64,000 nt of DNA. It comes from Allacma fusca. Its lineage: Eukaryota > Arthropoda > Collembola > Symphypleona > Sminthuridae. This document shows positions 10,250 to 22,839 of this stretch, in pieces (position 1 is the stretch's first letter; each line of letters begins with the position of its first letter). Made by a program: the position numbers and the translations under genes. The notes beneath the pieces were generated by a model. It saw only the letters and a list, made by a program, of their open reading frames with translations. It was not told where the DNA came from and did not search any database. The DNA lies in the NCBI GenBank assembly GCA_947179485.1, contig OX359248.1:56306386-56370385 (forward strand). Direction: 5' to 3'.

Positions 10250-11770
10250 GTCAGACTCAAAAATAAAGAATATTTTGCTTGCACAAATTAAAACAGTAGA
10301 AGTAAGTTTATAAGAAAGTCGGAACGTTTGACAATGGGATTGGTAAATACGACACGGTTATGACGTTTGGGTGTATTTATAATTCCCTTCTCTTGCATTT
10401 GCAGCTACAAAGCACGTCCACGAGTTACTTGAATGGTGAGGTGGTAGATTCGCCAAGTCAGTTGTTTCTGGCCCACAGTCCGTGCATTGAGCGTACAGCT
10501 ATTCCCTGTAGATGCAAGTCTATTGGAATAATGCCTAGAATCCCTTCTAAAGTAACTGTTCGAGTGCTTTTGTAAAGCACCCATGGAACTGAGACACGCT
10601 TGCCTCTGTACACTGTCTAACTTCGGTGAATTTTGCGCAGTAACCGCGATGCCAAACGACCACTGCGTAATCCAGAAAAGGGCGCACAGTTATCGTGTAC
10701 ATCCAGCTAGCATCGTTTCGGTTGATGCCCTATTACTTTCCAACCAACCGTTTGATAGTAAGTAATGATGAACTGGCCTTGTGTGAGGCTAACATAACTC
10801 CTAGATATCTTATGGGTGAATGGCGATTTCATTACCACGGTGAGAAAGCGTACTTATCCTCATTTGCGTTCCTGGTAAAGATTACTGACCCAGTTTTACC
10901 GAGTTTAGTTTTAGGTCCGTGCGTGTGCACCATCCATCCATGATACTAGACCCTTAAGAGTTCTATCCGGACATGTGCCGAAGTCTATTCCTGCCTGGGC
11001 AAGGACCGCATCATCCGCAAATCCTTGCGATAAGACACGGCATCCTGGTTTGGAGCTGTTGCAGAAGCTCATCCATAACGAGATTCCCCATTATAGGAGA
11101 CAAGACTCCGCCTTGCGGGGTTCCTTGCGCAAGCCTTCTCTCGCTGTGAGATCAATACCAGTTGTTCAGGTCTGATTCCAACGCAGCAAAGAATAAGTTA
11201 TTAAATCCTCCGTCGATATCCGATTTTCTACGGCTTTTCCCACATACAAGTACATAAAGTTCTGCCTCAGTGGAGGTCCCACTTAAATAAGCAAATTGTG
11301 TGTTACCCCGAAGCGTTGCATGTAGTTGATGTGTCCTAATGTGACAGTCAACTAATCTTTCGAAAGTTTTCAGAAGCAAAGAGGAAAGTGAGATTGATCT
11401 CCAAGCGGCCGAACTTTTGTAACAGCCTTTTCCAGATTTCGGAATGAATATCACTCTTGCCTTGCGCCATTCTAGTGGAACGTAACCTAGTGTCAGTCAA
11501 CCTTTGTAGACTGTGCATAGGTAGGAGCTAAGTACAGCCAAGCCCTGTAGTAAAACTACCGGGGAGATGTTGCCGGGGCCAGCAGCTTTGTATTGACCAA
11601 AGGTCGCCATTTTACTTTGGACGGATTTACTATTTTGACAAGCTCCATCACATCCATTTTATTGTGATCCCATGTTATGTTTCTAAGAGAGGGGCTACAT
11701 GGAAAACGTTGACCAAATAGAACGTTGACTACTGAGTAGTCAACTAGTTGACTATTCGGAATATACAAAT
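10250..11770 (-). pseudogene. R1-like LINE reverse transcriptase (relic), opposite orientation
   Basis: Read down from 11770: FGQYKAAGPGNISP (about 11600), LGYVPLEWRKARVIFIPKSG (about 11490-11430), an SISLSSLLLKTFERLVD block, TQFAYLSGTSTEAEL, GTPQGGVLSP (about 11130), GFADDAVLAQ (about 11020, catalytic aspartates), then a RYLGVML block (about 10800) and a VQRQACLS block (about 10600). This is a complete run of R1-type RT motifs through the thumb and C-terminal region. It has several frameshifts and stops. It faces the endonuclease half at 9045-10140, and the two halves together would cover one R1-like element. Confidence 0.78.
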
Positions 11771-14043
11771 ATGCATAATTATGTTTCTGAATATGCTATT
11801 ATGGAACTAGTCTATGACAATTTAAAAAATTCTACATAATTAATAATTGAATCAATCAAAAGTTAAAGAAGTAAACAAATCGGTCAGAACAGTTTTTTTC
11901 ATGGCTTCAATCTTGCGCTGTCATACAAAGTCTTCTCAAACTTCTTGTCTTGGTAGCATATTGTTTATATCAACTTGAAATTGTTTTAACTTACAAAAAT
12001 TAATTGTTTAAAAACTTTTAATAAGCTATTGGCTTAAGGATATGATCTTCCTTTTTTCGGAGCCATTTTGGGTAGGAATGCAATGTGTAAATATAAGGGA
12101 TGTTTGTATACAATTAAAAACAATGAATGAGACATTTTACGTGATGTCAATGTACTTGCAAACTGTTGTGGTGCACATTGTATGTGCATAATAAGGTTTA
12201 AATATATATTATTCGTTAAAATTGGAATTATAATCGCGTCTTGGCCCGGATTGTTTTAAATAATTTGACTATATGGAGAGTTGTGGATTCCTCGGAACGG
12301 AAAGTATGCTGGTCAATAGAGAGGTCATGACTATTGGGAAGTTGACGGATTCGGAATTTATTTAACATTTGAGTATACTAGTGTATACTACTTATTTTAT
12401 TACTAGAGAGAAGTTGCTTATAGCGGTAGTGACTATAAAGAGGTTTAACTGTATTTAGCTTATCTAATGCTAGGTGCATTTTAATTATTAGAGTACACAG
12501 AGCGCAGAGATAATATACACACCTTTAGATATATGTTACTGTCGTCAATGATGACGTGGGCTAATTAAGACCAATTACAAATTAAAGCGGGGTTCTCTGT
12601 TTTTAAAATGTTATATTAGTCAAGTCATACTTCATCAGTATAGCTACGAAATTCAGTGCAGAAGTTAAAGGCCTGGTTTTAGGACTTTCCACGGGGAGAT
12701 TCGGCTCCCGGGCAATAACCCGGGCATAGAAAGCAAGATAAATTGGCACATGTTACAAGTGAGAATGCAACATTGTCAATTAGAAAGGTTGAAGGCGCCA
12801 AGGTTAAGGGTCTACAATCTTCGAAGAATGGATACCCTTATCGGAAGGTAACTTTCACGGTCGTCAGTAAAATCCGATTGTTCGTGTCCATGGAGATATC
12901 ACTGACCCAAAAGGGCATCTCCCGAAGAGTTTGACTATCTCCCAAAGCAGTGTGCAAAATATTTTGACAAATTAAAAAACTTGCCAGCCGCAAACATCCG
13001 GAACACACATTGAGTCCGCGCAACCCGGGCATTCTCAACAGGTACTGTAGGACCCTCCGAAGGTCCCTCCCGGCAGGAGCCAGGCCCGAGTTTGTTGTGC
13101 CACTCGAAGAAGAACTTGTTTGACTAAGATATTCTGGAGGAAAGGGAATCATTTGGTACGTAACCATGTGGGATAAAATTCTGGAAGGTTGGTACGTCAA
13201 CTGCGACAACTTCTGTTAAACGTTTATAGTGGTCGGAGGAATCAGTGGAAGAGGAGTGATGCCCCTTACAAAAGTCCCCTTAAAAGTATAACTCGTCGTT
13301 CATTACTGCAGTAGCCACGTTTTAAGGCCACTCGTGACGAAGTATATATTTAGGTTATGTCCTAAGGGCTTTTCAAACTTATTTATACATCATAACTCCG
13401 CCCTGACGCATATGGCACTGAAAATACCAGGCTATGCTACCGAGTCGACCGTTTCCAAAGGTGCAAAATTATTTTAAAATAGGGATATTCCTACGAAGTC
13501 ACCCTGACGACAGCCCATTGACTTTTTCGGCTTTTGTTGCCTAAAAATGGATCGTCATGCGGGTGGACTCCATTGAAAATTGTCTGTGGAAAGTGCTTCA
13601 AGGGTAGTGGATCAGATTTGACCAAATTATGGTCATCCGGGTCTACAGATCTTGGTGAGCCCTTTGCGAGTTCATTGTCAATAGGAATGAAAACAACATT
13701 GGCCATATGAAGAACATCCCCAGCAACTTCAAGTTTTAATTATTAGATAGTAAAAGTGTGTAAATTATCTCGGTGCACCCTACTGTATTAACGCAAGTAT
13801 TATACACGTATAGGTAATGATCATCTGCATAACGCACATAGTCTAATGTCAGTTGCGTGATTCAAAATAAGCATTATGAAAAGATACGATCCGAGTATTG
13901 ATCATTGAAACATACAATTTAAATCCAAGTATTGCTCTGACAGCAGCTATCTAGCACGTCCAAAGCAGATAACTTAAGATTTAAGAATATCATACTGTTT
14001 CAGCTAGTCGATACTGGTTAGGACGGATGATTAGATGTTAAAG
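11771..14043. other. No firm gene; possible weak LINE ORF1 relic near 12740-13210
   Basis: Mostly AT-rich. Around 12820-13100 a plus-strand reading has KVTFTVVSK, then a GDITDPKGHL block and a SQSSVQ block, which faintly resembles an R1/LOA ORF1, but frames change often and I do not claim it. At 12431-12456 the reverse complement of a dispersed motif (AACCTCTTTATAG type) occurs; see the findings. Confidence 0.35.
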
Positions 14044-14392
14044 TGGTCGGATTTTTGTGTCGGAATACGGGAAGATTCTTCCCAGGGAAGCATATTTTGG
14101 GCAGGGAAAATGTCAGAGGAAAGGGATTCTGTTTTTCGAACAAGGATTTGACAATTAGCAAGGAATTTTTACATTTATTAGCGTGTTTCAGGCAAATTTG
14201 TTCTCCAAACAGGTTTCTTTGGATTGATTGACCTTATTTAACAGAGATTGTAGGAGCATAATTTTTGCAAACAGGAATTTTGAAAATCGTTAAAGTCCTT
14301 CCTACAGTGATATATGTATATATATATTACAGGGGATTAAACAGGGAAGTTCAGAAATGATTTTCCATGGAGATTTACAAAACTCCAACGCC
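14044..14392. mobile_element. GGTCGGATTT-type MITE, copy 1
   Basis: The left end reads GGTCGGATTTTTGTG with GGGAAGATTCTTCCC behind it. The right end reads GAGATTTACAAAACTCCAAC. These match, in the appropriate orientation, the two ends of the element at 40146-40792 (GGTCGGATTTTTGT at its left; ATCCGACCC at its right, with the same AATCTTCCC). There is no coding capacity, and no clear target duplication to assign a superfamily. Confidence 0.5.
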
Positions 14393-14739
14393 TGAAATCT
14401 TCATTTAATTGCGTATTGGTCTAGCGAGAAAATATTGTTCGAATTTAGTGAGGTTTTTGAATACGGCAGATTTTACGTTTATCCAGATCTAAAAATGTCC
14501 ACATAAATAATTGTGGCAAATTGTTCATTACTTCAAATTTTACGTCATCAAAAATGAACACCTGCAAGATGTACCAGTAGCTGTTGTGTTTACTAGGGTT
14601 GTATTTTAAATTTTGCTAGTGTTTGTTAGTCTCACGTTTTCTAAATTATTTTCTCAATATGCTGAAAATGCCCACAATACCGGAAATGTCATCAAACGTA
14701 ATACTCATAAGCCATGCCGCTTTCCTTTATGAAAATCAG
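14393..14739. other. No recognised gene
   Basis: AT-rich. Nothing recognised before the R2-like copy B. Confidence 0.5.
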
Positions 14740-15390
14740 GATCGAAATGCACTTTTTGGGTACTAAAAATTATGCAGATTTCAGATTTCACCCAACCGTA
14801 ATCATTGTAAGGCTGAAGTACCGTTAAATACTTCACGGCAATTCCAAAATACTGGTCAAAGGTGCATACTATCAGAACCCTCTTAGCAATAAAATTGAGA
14901 GTAGGAGCTTTTAAGGTTGAACAAGTATTTTGTGAAGACTTAGATGGAAGAAGTAGAAGGGTAGATATATTTGCAGTGGTCATGAGATCTAAAGCAGCTT
15001 TTATTATTGACCCCACCATTAGAATGGAAGATAATATCAACCAAGCAGACCAAGTGAATCGACAGAAGAAATCGATTTATGATCCATGCATTCCTTACTT
15101 TAAATCTAATTTTGATGTTAAAGATATTGAAACTATTGGTCACTACATTGGTGCTAGAGGGACAATATCAAAGTTCTTCATGAATTTTATACTTAAATTT
15201 AAAATCCCTGTACTTAGAAATAATTAATGCTATTGTTACAATAGTTTAAAAAAGTGGTGCATTAATATGTCACAATCATTTATACAATAATGTTTAATTA
15301 TTGAAATAGTAAACATTGCAATATTATATTTATAATGAATACCTTGAATGGCTACTTTCAATGGAAAGCAGTGACAATAAAGTTCTTATA
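14740..15390 (+). mobile_element. R2-like non-LTR retrotransposon, copy B (3' end only)
   Basis: A second, strongly 5'-truncated copy. The protein part (14862-15227) aligns without gaps to the endonuclease end of copy A, and the 3' end (15349-15383) shares the GGCTACTTT ... AAGCAGTG ... CAATAAAGT block. The 5' limit is uncertain; degraded zinc-knuckle sequence may extend up to about 14740. Confidence 0.75.
14862..15227 (+). pseudogene. R2-like restriction-like endonuclease, copy B
   Basis: About 120 codons open from HTIRTLLAIK (matching HSIRSLLATK of copy A) to a stop at 15225-15227. Core motifs: SRRVDIFAV at about 14952-14978, IIDPTIRMED at about 15004-15033, YDPCIPYF, and IGARGTISKFF. The VD-x14-D pair of the nuclease is retained. 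The preceding CCHC knuckle is frame-broken (an HTIR start without in-frame C-x2-C). Strong similarity to copy A, with many synonymous-looking changes, suggests selection acted before both copies inserted. Confidence 0.75.
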
Positions 15391-15849
15391 TATAGTACTT
15401 CTTAGTTACTGTTTGCTAATTTTATGTTCTTGGTAATTTATTATCAAACGTTTACGTTCGTCTGCACGTTCTAACGGTTCAAATGTACCTTCCCCGAGTA
15501 TGAAATCCGTTTTTGAGGGTCTGATACTTATGATCTGGATATGCATGCTTTTAGTGAATAAAGACAGTCGAATATAGACTTACGCAATAACCAACAGGTT
15601 ATTTTTGCTAATTCTAAAATAATTAATACGGAAAGCAGCCCATGCAATTAATTACTGAAACTGTTTCAAAGTATCAAAAAGTTAATCCGCATTTTATTGG
15701 AAGTCCAGAATGGAAATTTATCATCTGCCCATGTATAGGATAAATATTTTCTTCAGACAATCTCACCACCAAAAAACATCGTTACGCGATAATTTGAGGC
15801 TTCGCATAGGGTGGCGTCATCCACCGCCATCAAAGTAGGATGAATTTTG

Positions 15850-16152
15850 AGCTTTTTTCAAAATTTCAAAATTGTTTTCAAAAAAACTATCGGGTTGATT
15901 TCAACCACATAAGCAATAACCATTCCGATTTACCTTAGCAATATTCACAAAAAATTTCGTTGAAATCGATTCAGGTGTTTTAGAAATAGCTGTCATTTGA
16001 ATTGAATTCAAAATTTCAAGAACTTTTGGCGAAAAAACGATAAGGCCGATTCCAATAACATAATCAGCAACTATTACTATTTACGTAAGTAATGTTCACA
16101 AAAACGTTCATTGAAATCGGACTAGCGATTTTTGAGTTATCGTGCGGAGGGA
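15850..16152. repeat. Imperfect tandem repeat, two units of about 150 bp
   Basis: Unit 1 (about 15856-16005) and unit 2 (about 16006-16152) each run from TTCAAAATTTCAA through a GATTCCAA/GATTTCAACC-like block, a TTCACAAAAA block and GAAATCG near the end. Unit 2 ends with TTTTTGAGTTATCGTGCGGA. No coding sense. Probably a fragment of a dispersed noncoding repeat. Confidence 0.55.
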
Positions 16153-18659
16153 CGTACGGACAAGGCTATTTTACTATTCTAAAATTGACAAGATCTCCTA
16201 TAGAATAACTCACTTCTTAAAAGGAAAACATTTATATTAAAAGAGTAGCTTATTGGCATACCAGATAAGGCAAACTCCTGGATTACTTACGAATGAATTT
16301 ATGTATTAAAAGGGGATAAACTCGTGAATTGTAAGTAATTGCATCAAGCATGAATTTTAGAAAATTATATTTCCCGTACTAGAAAAATAGCGTTATGAGG
16401 GGGGTTTAAAGGGAGTTGACGCTATACAAATCTTATTCAGAAAATTTTACATTGTGGTAAATATCTGAATGTAATCACATACTTTTGTCATACATATTGA
16501 AAATTCTTATATAAATTGTATCCGCCATAACGAAACTAAAGTGTACATACATATGTATAAGCTGCCATACAGGGAAATATTATCATTATATTAAACCGGA
16601 TTGTCGGAATATTTTGGTCCCTTAGAGGAACTGTTTACATAAGGGATGTCGCTATAGTGAGAGCACACCATATATTTTGAATTTTAATTTTGCATGTCAC
16701 GATTGTGAAATGGATTGTGAAAAGGAGTTGATTGGTAGAGTGGCCCATCTTACTTTGGACTTTTCATGCTGGCATTGAGGCGTGAGGACAAAACGACTGA
16801 CAACACGGAATTTTTAATAAAATAGCCCGAATTCCATCACACTTTATATCCCATACTTATTTCATTCTGACGCAAGACGTCAGCATCGGGCTCCCCATTT
16901 CTCTCGTCACAACAACATACAGAGCTTAAGCTCAATTTCAACCACTCTCTCCACATTTCCTTCGCCCAAACCGCATCCATGCATATTCCGCATTGTTTCT
17001 CTGTCCACGTTTTTCACTCAAACTACTGTACAAGGTGTCTCATAGAGATTGTTCCCGCATTACACAGCGGAATCGCAACAATAAATTTTTCCATTACCAC
17101 AGTCGGGCTTCTCTCGTTTTTTATATCTTAAACAAAATATCTAGTACAATAGTCTCGTCCTTAGCCTTTTCATTAACAAAATATACTCATAAAAGAAACG
17201 TGCTCATAAAAAACTACAAAAATTAAAATATAAATTATATTTACGTTGAATGGTGTTCTTTATTGGAAATCAGTACAAGTAATGTATACCTGGACACTTG
17301 AATTAATCATATCATGTACGTACCGTCAACGTGACACTCAAAACCTCAGATATTGTTCCCTATAAGAAATATCCCTTATAAACAGTTTCCTAAGCATGCT
17401 TTAAAATTGAATGGCTTAACCAAATGCGTAATTTATAATTAGATTTAATTATAAAAAGGTATTTTGTTATTGCCTGTGATCCAGTAAAACGTAAATCCAT
17501 CAAAAAATACTACCGGAAACGGGCCTCTGCATGTAAGTATCTGCTGTATTAAATTTATAATATTTAGACGAATTTTCCGAAATGTATTTAAGAACAATTT
17601 GAGACTCCCTGTATTTTGCATTGACGAGATTTATTCACGGTTATTGGTTATGAAAAAGCGAGGTGAAATTTACTTTCTAACGATCGGAATCTTGCAGCAG
17701 AACTTGGTGCTTATTGTCATTGAGCAAAAATAGAAATGAGAAATTGACATTCACCTTCTTGTTTCCTGAGTCAGTTAGGAAAAACTGAAAATAGGAAGAA
17801 CGGGGACGGCCATTGTAGAAAGAGGTAAAGTTTGGGTGGAGAAATTACTTGGTTTTCTTGTCAGCGAATATTGACCTGCTTTGGAAATTGGATTTGGGGC
17901 AGGGTGCCCAGAAGTTATGATTTTCAAATTAGGACTTTTAAGTGAGTTTTAAAACGTAAGTAATAAATGTTTCAATGCAATTTGATCTATTTCGATTCGG
18001 CTTGAATATGACAAAAAAACTTGTTCGTTTTCTAAATATTGAATTATCTCCTCCGTGACATAAAATACAGTTACCCAGATTCTTTCGGATCTTCATAAAA
18101 ATTAAACAAAGTATTTTTAAGCACATGGAAAACACTTAACTATCTTGAAAATTACACTTAAAAAATTAAAATTCTTGAGATATTATTTCATTTACCAAAA
18201 GAGTAAAAGTGGAGCTAGAACAATTTGAAATAAAGCTGCACCTTTGGTTTTTCTGAAATCAATGAAACCGCAATTTTAAAATCTGAAAATATTTGTCGAC
18301 TCACGCACTTCGCGTTTGTTCTATGATTTTCTGTGACAACATACGTTTTAAAATCCGTGATTCCACCATTAGCGCCACTTGCATTAAATATACAGATGTT
18401 ACACCAAAAATACTTGTATCCTGTGCTGATTCACTTTATTAAACATTATTCCAATTCCCACTGCACATTGTTAAGACAACTATTCTTAGGCATTGCGACT
18501 ATTTAATTAAGCAAATTTTTACCCATCTTAGCAGCCAGAAACGAAATCTTCCAATTAAGCTTTTGATATGGTCGTATATACCTGTTATATATCAAAAACT
18601 ATTATTGGTAATTGTAACCATAATTGAGGTATACCTATAGTTTCTGTTAGTATTATGCA
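16153..18659. other. No recognised gene
   Basis: About 2.5 kb of AT-rich sequence with only short frames and no domain I recognise. Confidence 0.5.
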
Positions 18660-18783
18660 GGAAGCGGATTTTTGTAAAACCATCTGAAAGATAATTTCTG
18701 AATTTCCCTGCTGAATCTTATGTCCCTGCAGGGAAATTTCAAAAATCCCTGCTGAAAATGGCAAAAATGATTTCCCTACCATA
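18660..18783. mobile_element. GGTCGGATTT-type MITE, partial copy 2
   Basis: Starts GGAAGCGGATTTTTGTAAAA, followed by the AATTTCCCTGCTG and AAAATCCCTGCTGAAAA text that fills the element at 40146-40792. The right end is not recognisable. Confidence 0.45.
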
Positions 18784-19411
18784 CATGAAGCCCTCAATAC
18801 TATAGAATTGCACCGTACAACTGTAGTATCGATTACGAAATTAAACCATTCAAAATTAAATTATTAAAATCATTTTACATACAGTTCAGCATTTAGGTTC
18901 ATGTGTATATAAGCTGTTAATATTATGATGGAATCATGATAAGTAATGACAAATTTTAGTAACTGTAGATACCTCAAATTGCTGCAAAAAGGTATTTTTG
19001 TCAGTTACTTTGAAATCAGGACTAAATTCAAGGTCATCAGGTAACCTTAGGCCAAATCAGGACATTCCTGATCAAATCAGGACTTCTGGGCACCCTGGTT
19101 TGGGGTTTCCAAACCAATGTTCTCCGATTCAGATGAATATTTTTCACCTTGAAATATACGTAAACTTACAGTACATGCTCGCAATATTAACATTTTACTA
19201 GTATTATCAAATCGGTTTGTATTGTCACATTATATTTAATAGTCTAGATTTTTGTCTCATTTTGGTCTGCAAAAGAACTTTGCTGTTAAGTATAAAAATA
19301 CAACTAGATCATATTGGGTCTTCTGAATTGATTCTAATGAATTGGATCAATTGGCTGTTATAACAGAATGGTTCATGAAAGTTCAAACAAAGCACAGTTC
19401 ACACTAATTAA

Positions 19412-19899
19412 TAGGGCTTCTGTTCGGGAAGGGACGTCCCGAGGTTTTCGGGATGTGATCGGGAACTGGAGAAGCATTTTGTCCCTATGTTATTTCAGGT
19501 CGGAATCGGGTCGAGCTTTTTTGTCCCGAAGATTTTGGGACGGGACAGAAAAAATACCTGTACAGTATACTATTACTGTACAAATTCTTATGTATGGAAA
19601 TTGTTCCGTTTAAAATTTGTTATTCTATATCTGAATACTTTTTAAAGTAAACTTTTGCTAATATTAGAGGTGCTCTTATATAAATAGTGGAATTTGGAGC
19701 ACTTCATTTAAGACTGGGATCATGTTCGGGACGGGACTTCCCGAGGTTTTCGGGACGGGATCGGGACAGTTTCGGTACAAAATGGTTGTCCCTATGTTAA
19801 TTCAGGACGGAATCGGGACGAACCTTTTTTGTCGCGAGGATTTCGGGACGGGACGGAATTGTCTGCTGGACAAAAAAATTGTCCCCTGTAGAAGCCCTA
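19412..19899. mobile_element. hAT-like MITE with GGGACGGGA subterminal repeats
   Basis: Ends TAGGGCTTCT (19412) and AGAAGCCCTA (19899) are exact inverted repeats over 10 bases. The flanks CTAATTAA and CTAATAAT could be a decayed 8-base duplication (6 of 8). Inside, two direct copies of a block rich in CCCGAGGTTTTCGGGA and GGGACGGGA lie near each end (about 19425-19555 and 19728-19870). No coding relic was seen. Confidence 0.6.
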
Positions 19900-19907
19900 C
19901 TAATAAT

Positions 19908-21530
19908 TACTCCTAGATGGTGAAAAATTGCTGTAATATATTGCTGTTAGATATTAAAAGAGAATGTATGAGTTTTATTTGATTGATAAAAATAAATTTT
20001 GTCTACGCTTACTCAATGTTTACTTTTCCTGATATTTCAAATTAGATTGCAAATATTTTCAAATTAATCTGGTTTCTTTGCAGTACACAATCGAAAAGAT
20101 TTCCTTCTATACTGAACAGTACTTTGTCATACTTCTGTAATACATCCTAGTTTTGAAGTACCCAATGCGTTGCATTCCACGCGTGGGGATTCCGTATTGT
20201 TCAGTTCCCGTTCTCGTTTTATTAATTGAGAATATCGTTTGCAATTAAATCTTATTTGAGCGGGGAGCAAACTAAAAATTATGGCGTTTTTCTTTAACAT
20301 TGGACCAAGTCAATTAAGAGATTTTTTAAACTTTAGTCTGAATTTCTACTGTTATAGGCTTTCATTTTTGTTTTTAGAGGCTCTCATTTTTTGTGCAATT
20401 CAATAGTACACTCCCAAAATAAGGATTTGTGATTGTTTCGATTGATGCAATTGAATAATACTGTATGATACTCATCAGATTTTGTAAATACTGCAATAAT
20501 ATATTGTATATTACAACAAAAACTTATGTTTTAATCCTGCCTCGTTTGTCTCGTTTAGTGCCTACTCTCGTATAGCAACGAGACACTCACTCATAAGCGG
20601 ATCATTGCCATCTGAGTTTTTCTGGTGTCTTTACTGGGGTAAAGAAAATAAACGAAAATGAAGTTGCTCCGGAGTTAGTCAACCCAGATGTATGTACATA
20701 TGTACATATAATGACACGTGAGACCTCTCTTATGTTTATTTTTGAGGACGGAAAGTTGGGCCTAATGTGTTGTGGTTGTAAGGCTGAGGAATTTGACTAA
20801 AAATGATTACAAATTGGGATTGGAGCTGAAAAGTTGAAATAGTTTTAGAGTGGAAAAGTTTTGCGTGTCTCTTTCCACGCGGGGCTTTCTCCAAAAGGAA
20901 TTCTCTTTGTTAGTTCATGAGTATTTGGCCAAGGAAAGTCCTTGCAGAAAAGTCTGACTCAAACAAATAGTTTTCTAATTCCACCCAATTTCTTTCACTT
21001 CCTTACTTCATTCCTCAGAGCTACCCCTGTACATTGTCGAACCTCTTTATTACGGAACCCCTTAAAAACGGACCAAGTCATAGGAAAACCCTTTCCAAGG
21101 TTGCATTTTACGAAAAACGTCCCATAATACCAGCAATACAGTAGAACCTTTCTTGAGCAACCTTGTTAATTCCATGCTAAATTTTATCCACGGAAATCCA
21201 TTTTCCATTTGTAACGGCAAACAAAAATCCCACAAATGGAGTGTCGCAATGGGTAGACTGTATTTACCAATTTCTCTAAGCCCTATGAATTCTTGTAAAA
21301 ATCTTTTTTCATGCAAACCTTAGAAAACTTAAGCGTTGCTAAAATTCCCCATTTCGTACTTCTATTTTCTCTCCACAGTCTCTCGACAACCATCATCACA
21401 ATTATTCAATGTAAATGTATTTAGTGCCACATAATTATGCACTCACAAATATGCTAACAACATTCCCTTTCCTTTTTAGGAAATACACAGCACAGCCTTT
21501 ACACTGGCTTATTACAAATGTTGAAACCGT
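19908..21530. other. No gene; two hits of a dispersed GAACCTCTTTAT motif
   Basis: No recognised coding sequence. GTCGAACCTCTTTATTACGG at 21036-21055 and CAGTAGAACCTTTCTTGAGC at 21139-21158 belong to a motif seen elsewhere in the window. Confidence 0.45.
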
Positions 21531-21538
21531 GTAACTAT
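21531..21538. repeat. 8-bp target-site duplication, left
   Basis: GTAACTAT, identical to 22832-22839; diagnostic length for hAT. Confidence 0.85.
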
Positions 21539-22831
21539 TAGTGCCCCTCATGGGTACAGGTTTTACCCGGGTATTTGGGTACAGGTTCAGGTACAGGTAC
21601 GTATCAGGTACATACTTCTTGTACCCATCCAATTTGGGTACAGGTTCAGGTTCAGTCGTTAGATACCTGAAAATTCAGGTTCAGGTTCAGGTATGGGTAC
21701 AGGTACAAAAAGTAATCTTTTGGGTACAAACCCATCAGGTACGGGTACGCACTGGGTAAATACCTGAACCTGAATGTAAAATACCTGAACTTTCAGGTAC
21801 TTTTCAGTCAATAATAATTTCCAAGTAACGCCTGCAAAGGTGTTGTTGAGCTTTAAAAACTCCTCCGAATTTTTGACCCTGAAACATTTTACATTAAAAT
21901 TTAAACGTATAAGCTCGGTCAGAAAAACTAGGTAGGTATAAAATGGCCATAACTAATACTATCCAAATAAATCCACTGTCCAATAAAAACCGGTTGTTAC
22001 CATTTCTTGCCACTGGCTTGGCCTTTATTAATAAAATCCGGTTTTTTTCCAACCCTGCCCAGCATTAGCTGGAATGACCAGAGATTTTTTATCAGTTCCT
22101 GGAACTGTTAAAGAACAGAGATCTAAGATTGAGCGAGCCTTCTCTTATGGCCCAGATCTTCTGACGCATAAACGCTTATATAAGAGTGGAGTTACGGTAG
22201 GAAATGTTTTTGTTTCAAAGCTAGGCTGAAGTTAAAATCTGAGGAGTTTGAATCTAAAAAAAATGTTTTCCATTGCAAAAGCAATTGCAAAACAAATTCT
22301 TAATCGTTTAATTTCTCGCCATTATTGAACGTTTAGAAAATATTACACTGCATTTGTATTGTTGGATTGAACTTATTCATATCGTAGATTTTGCTTTCAA
22401 TTACCCTTTTCTACCTTTATGTAATCATTTTTAGCCACTGATAATTCCAGTACTTAGTCATTCTTTTGAAGAATAAATAATAAAAATATATCTAATCTGA
22501 TAAATAAATTTATTGAGTCAAAATGTCGCAGATATTTAAATTTTTTATTTCGTGTAAAATATTTGGTAATCCTTTAAATTAGTACAATGGAAAATACCCG
22601 GGTAGGTTCAGGTACTTTTAAAATATACCCGGGTACAGGTACTTTTTGGGTACAGGTACTTTTCAGGTACAGGTACTCCCGATTTAGTTTGAGTACAGGT
22701 ACAGGTTCAGGAAAATTGAACCCAGGTATTCAGGTACAGGTACGGGTATAGGTTCAAAAAATCCATATACCCATGATTCAGGTACAGGTTCAGGTCCAGG
22801 TACAACATTTTTGTACCCATGCGGAGCACTA
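21539..22831. mobile_element. hAT element with GGTTCAGGTACAGG repeats
   Basis: TIRs TAGTGCCCCTCATGGGTACA (left) and the reverse complement of TGTACCCATGCGGAGCACTA (right) agree at 18 of 20 positions. A perfect 8-base duplication flanks them. About 250 bases inside each end are filled with overlapping GGTACAGGTTCAGG-type repeats. The middle carries a relic of the transposase C-terminus (22062-22229). Length is 1293 bp, too short for a full transposase. A fragment of a related copy is at 30811-30866. Confidence 0.88.
22062..22229 (+). pseudogene. hAT transposase C-terminal dimerisation region (relic)
   Basis: A 55-codon open stretch reads LAGMTRDFLSVP, then IERAFSYGPDLLTHKR, then VTVGNVFVSKLG and a TGA. 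This fits the hAT dimerisation motif (A-R-D-[YF]-L-S-V-P, then E-R-x-F-S, then L-T-x-K-R). It supports the hAT call independently of the TIR and duplication. The N-terminal zinc finger and catalytic core are absent. Confidence 0.75.
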
Positions 22832-22839
22832 GTAACTAT
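22832..22839. repeat. 8-bp target-site duplication, right
   Basis: GTAACTAT, the partner of 21531-21538. Confidence 0.85.

Noticed and set aside
7815..11770. Twin-priming (5' inversion) as explanation of the facing R1-like halves
   Set aside because: Twin-priming inverts the 5' segment and joins it to the 5' side of the 3' segment. Here the endonuclease half abuts the 3' side of the RT half.
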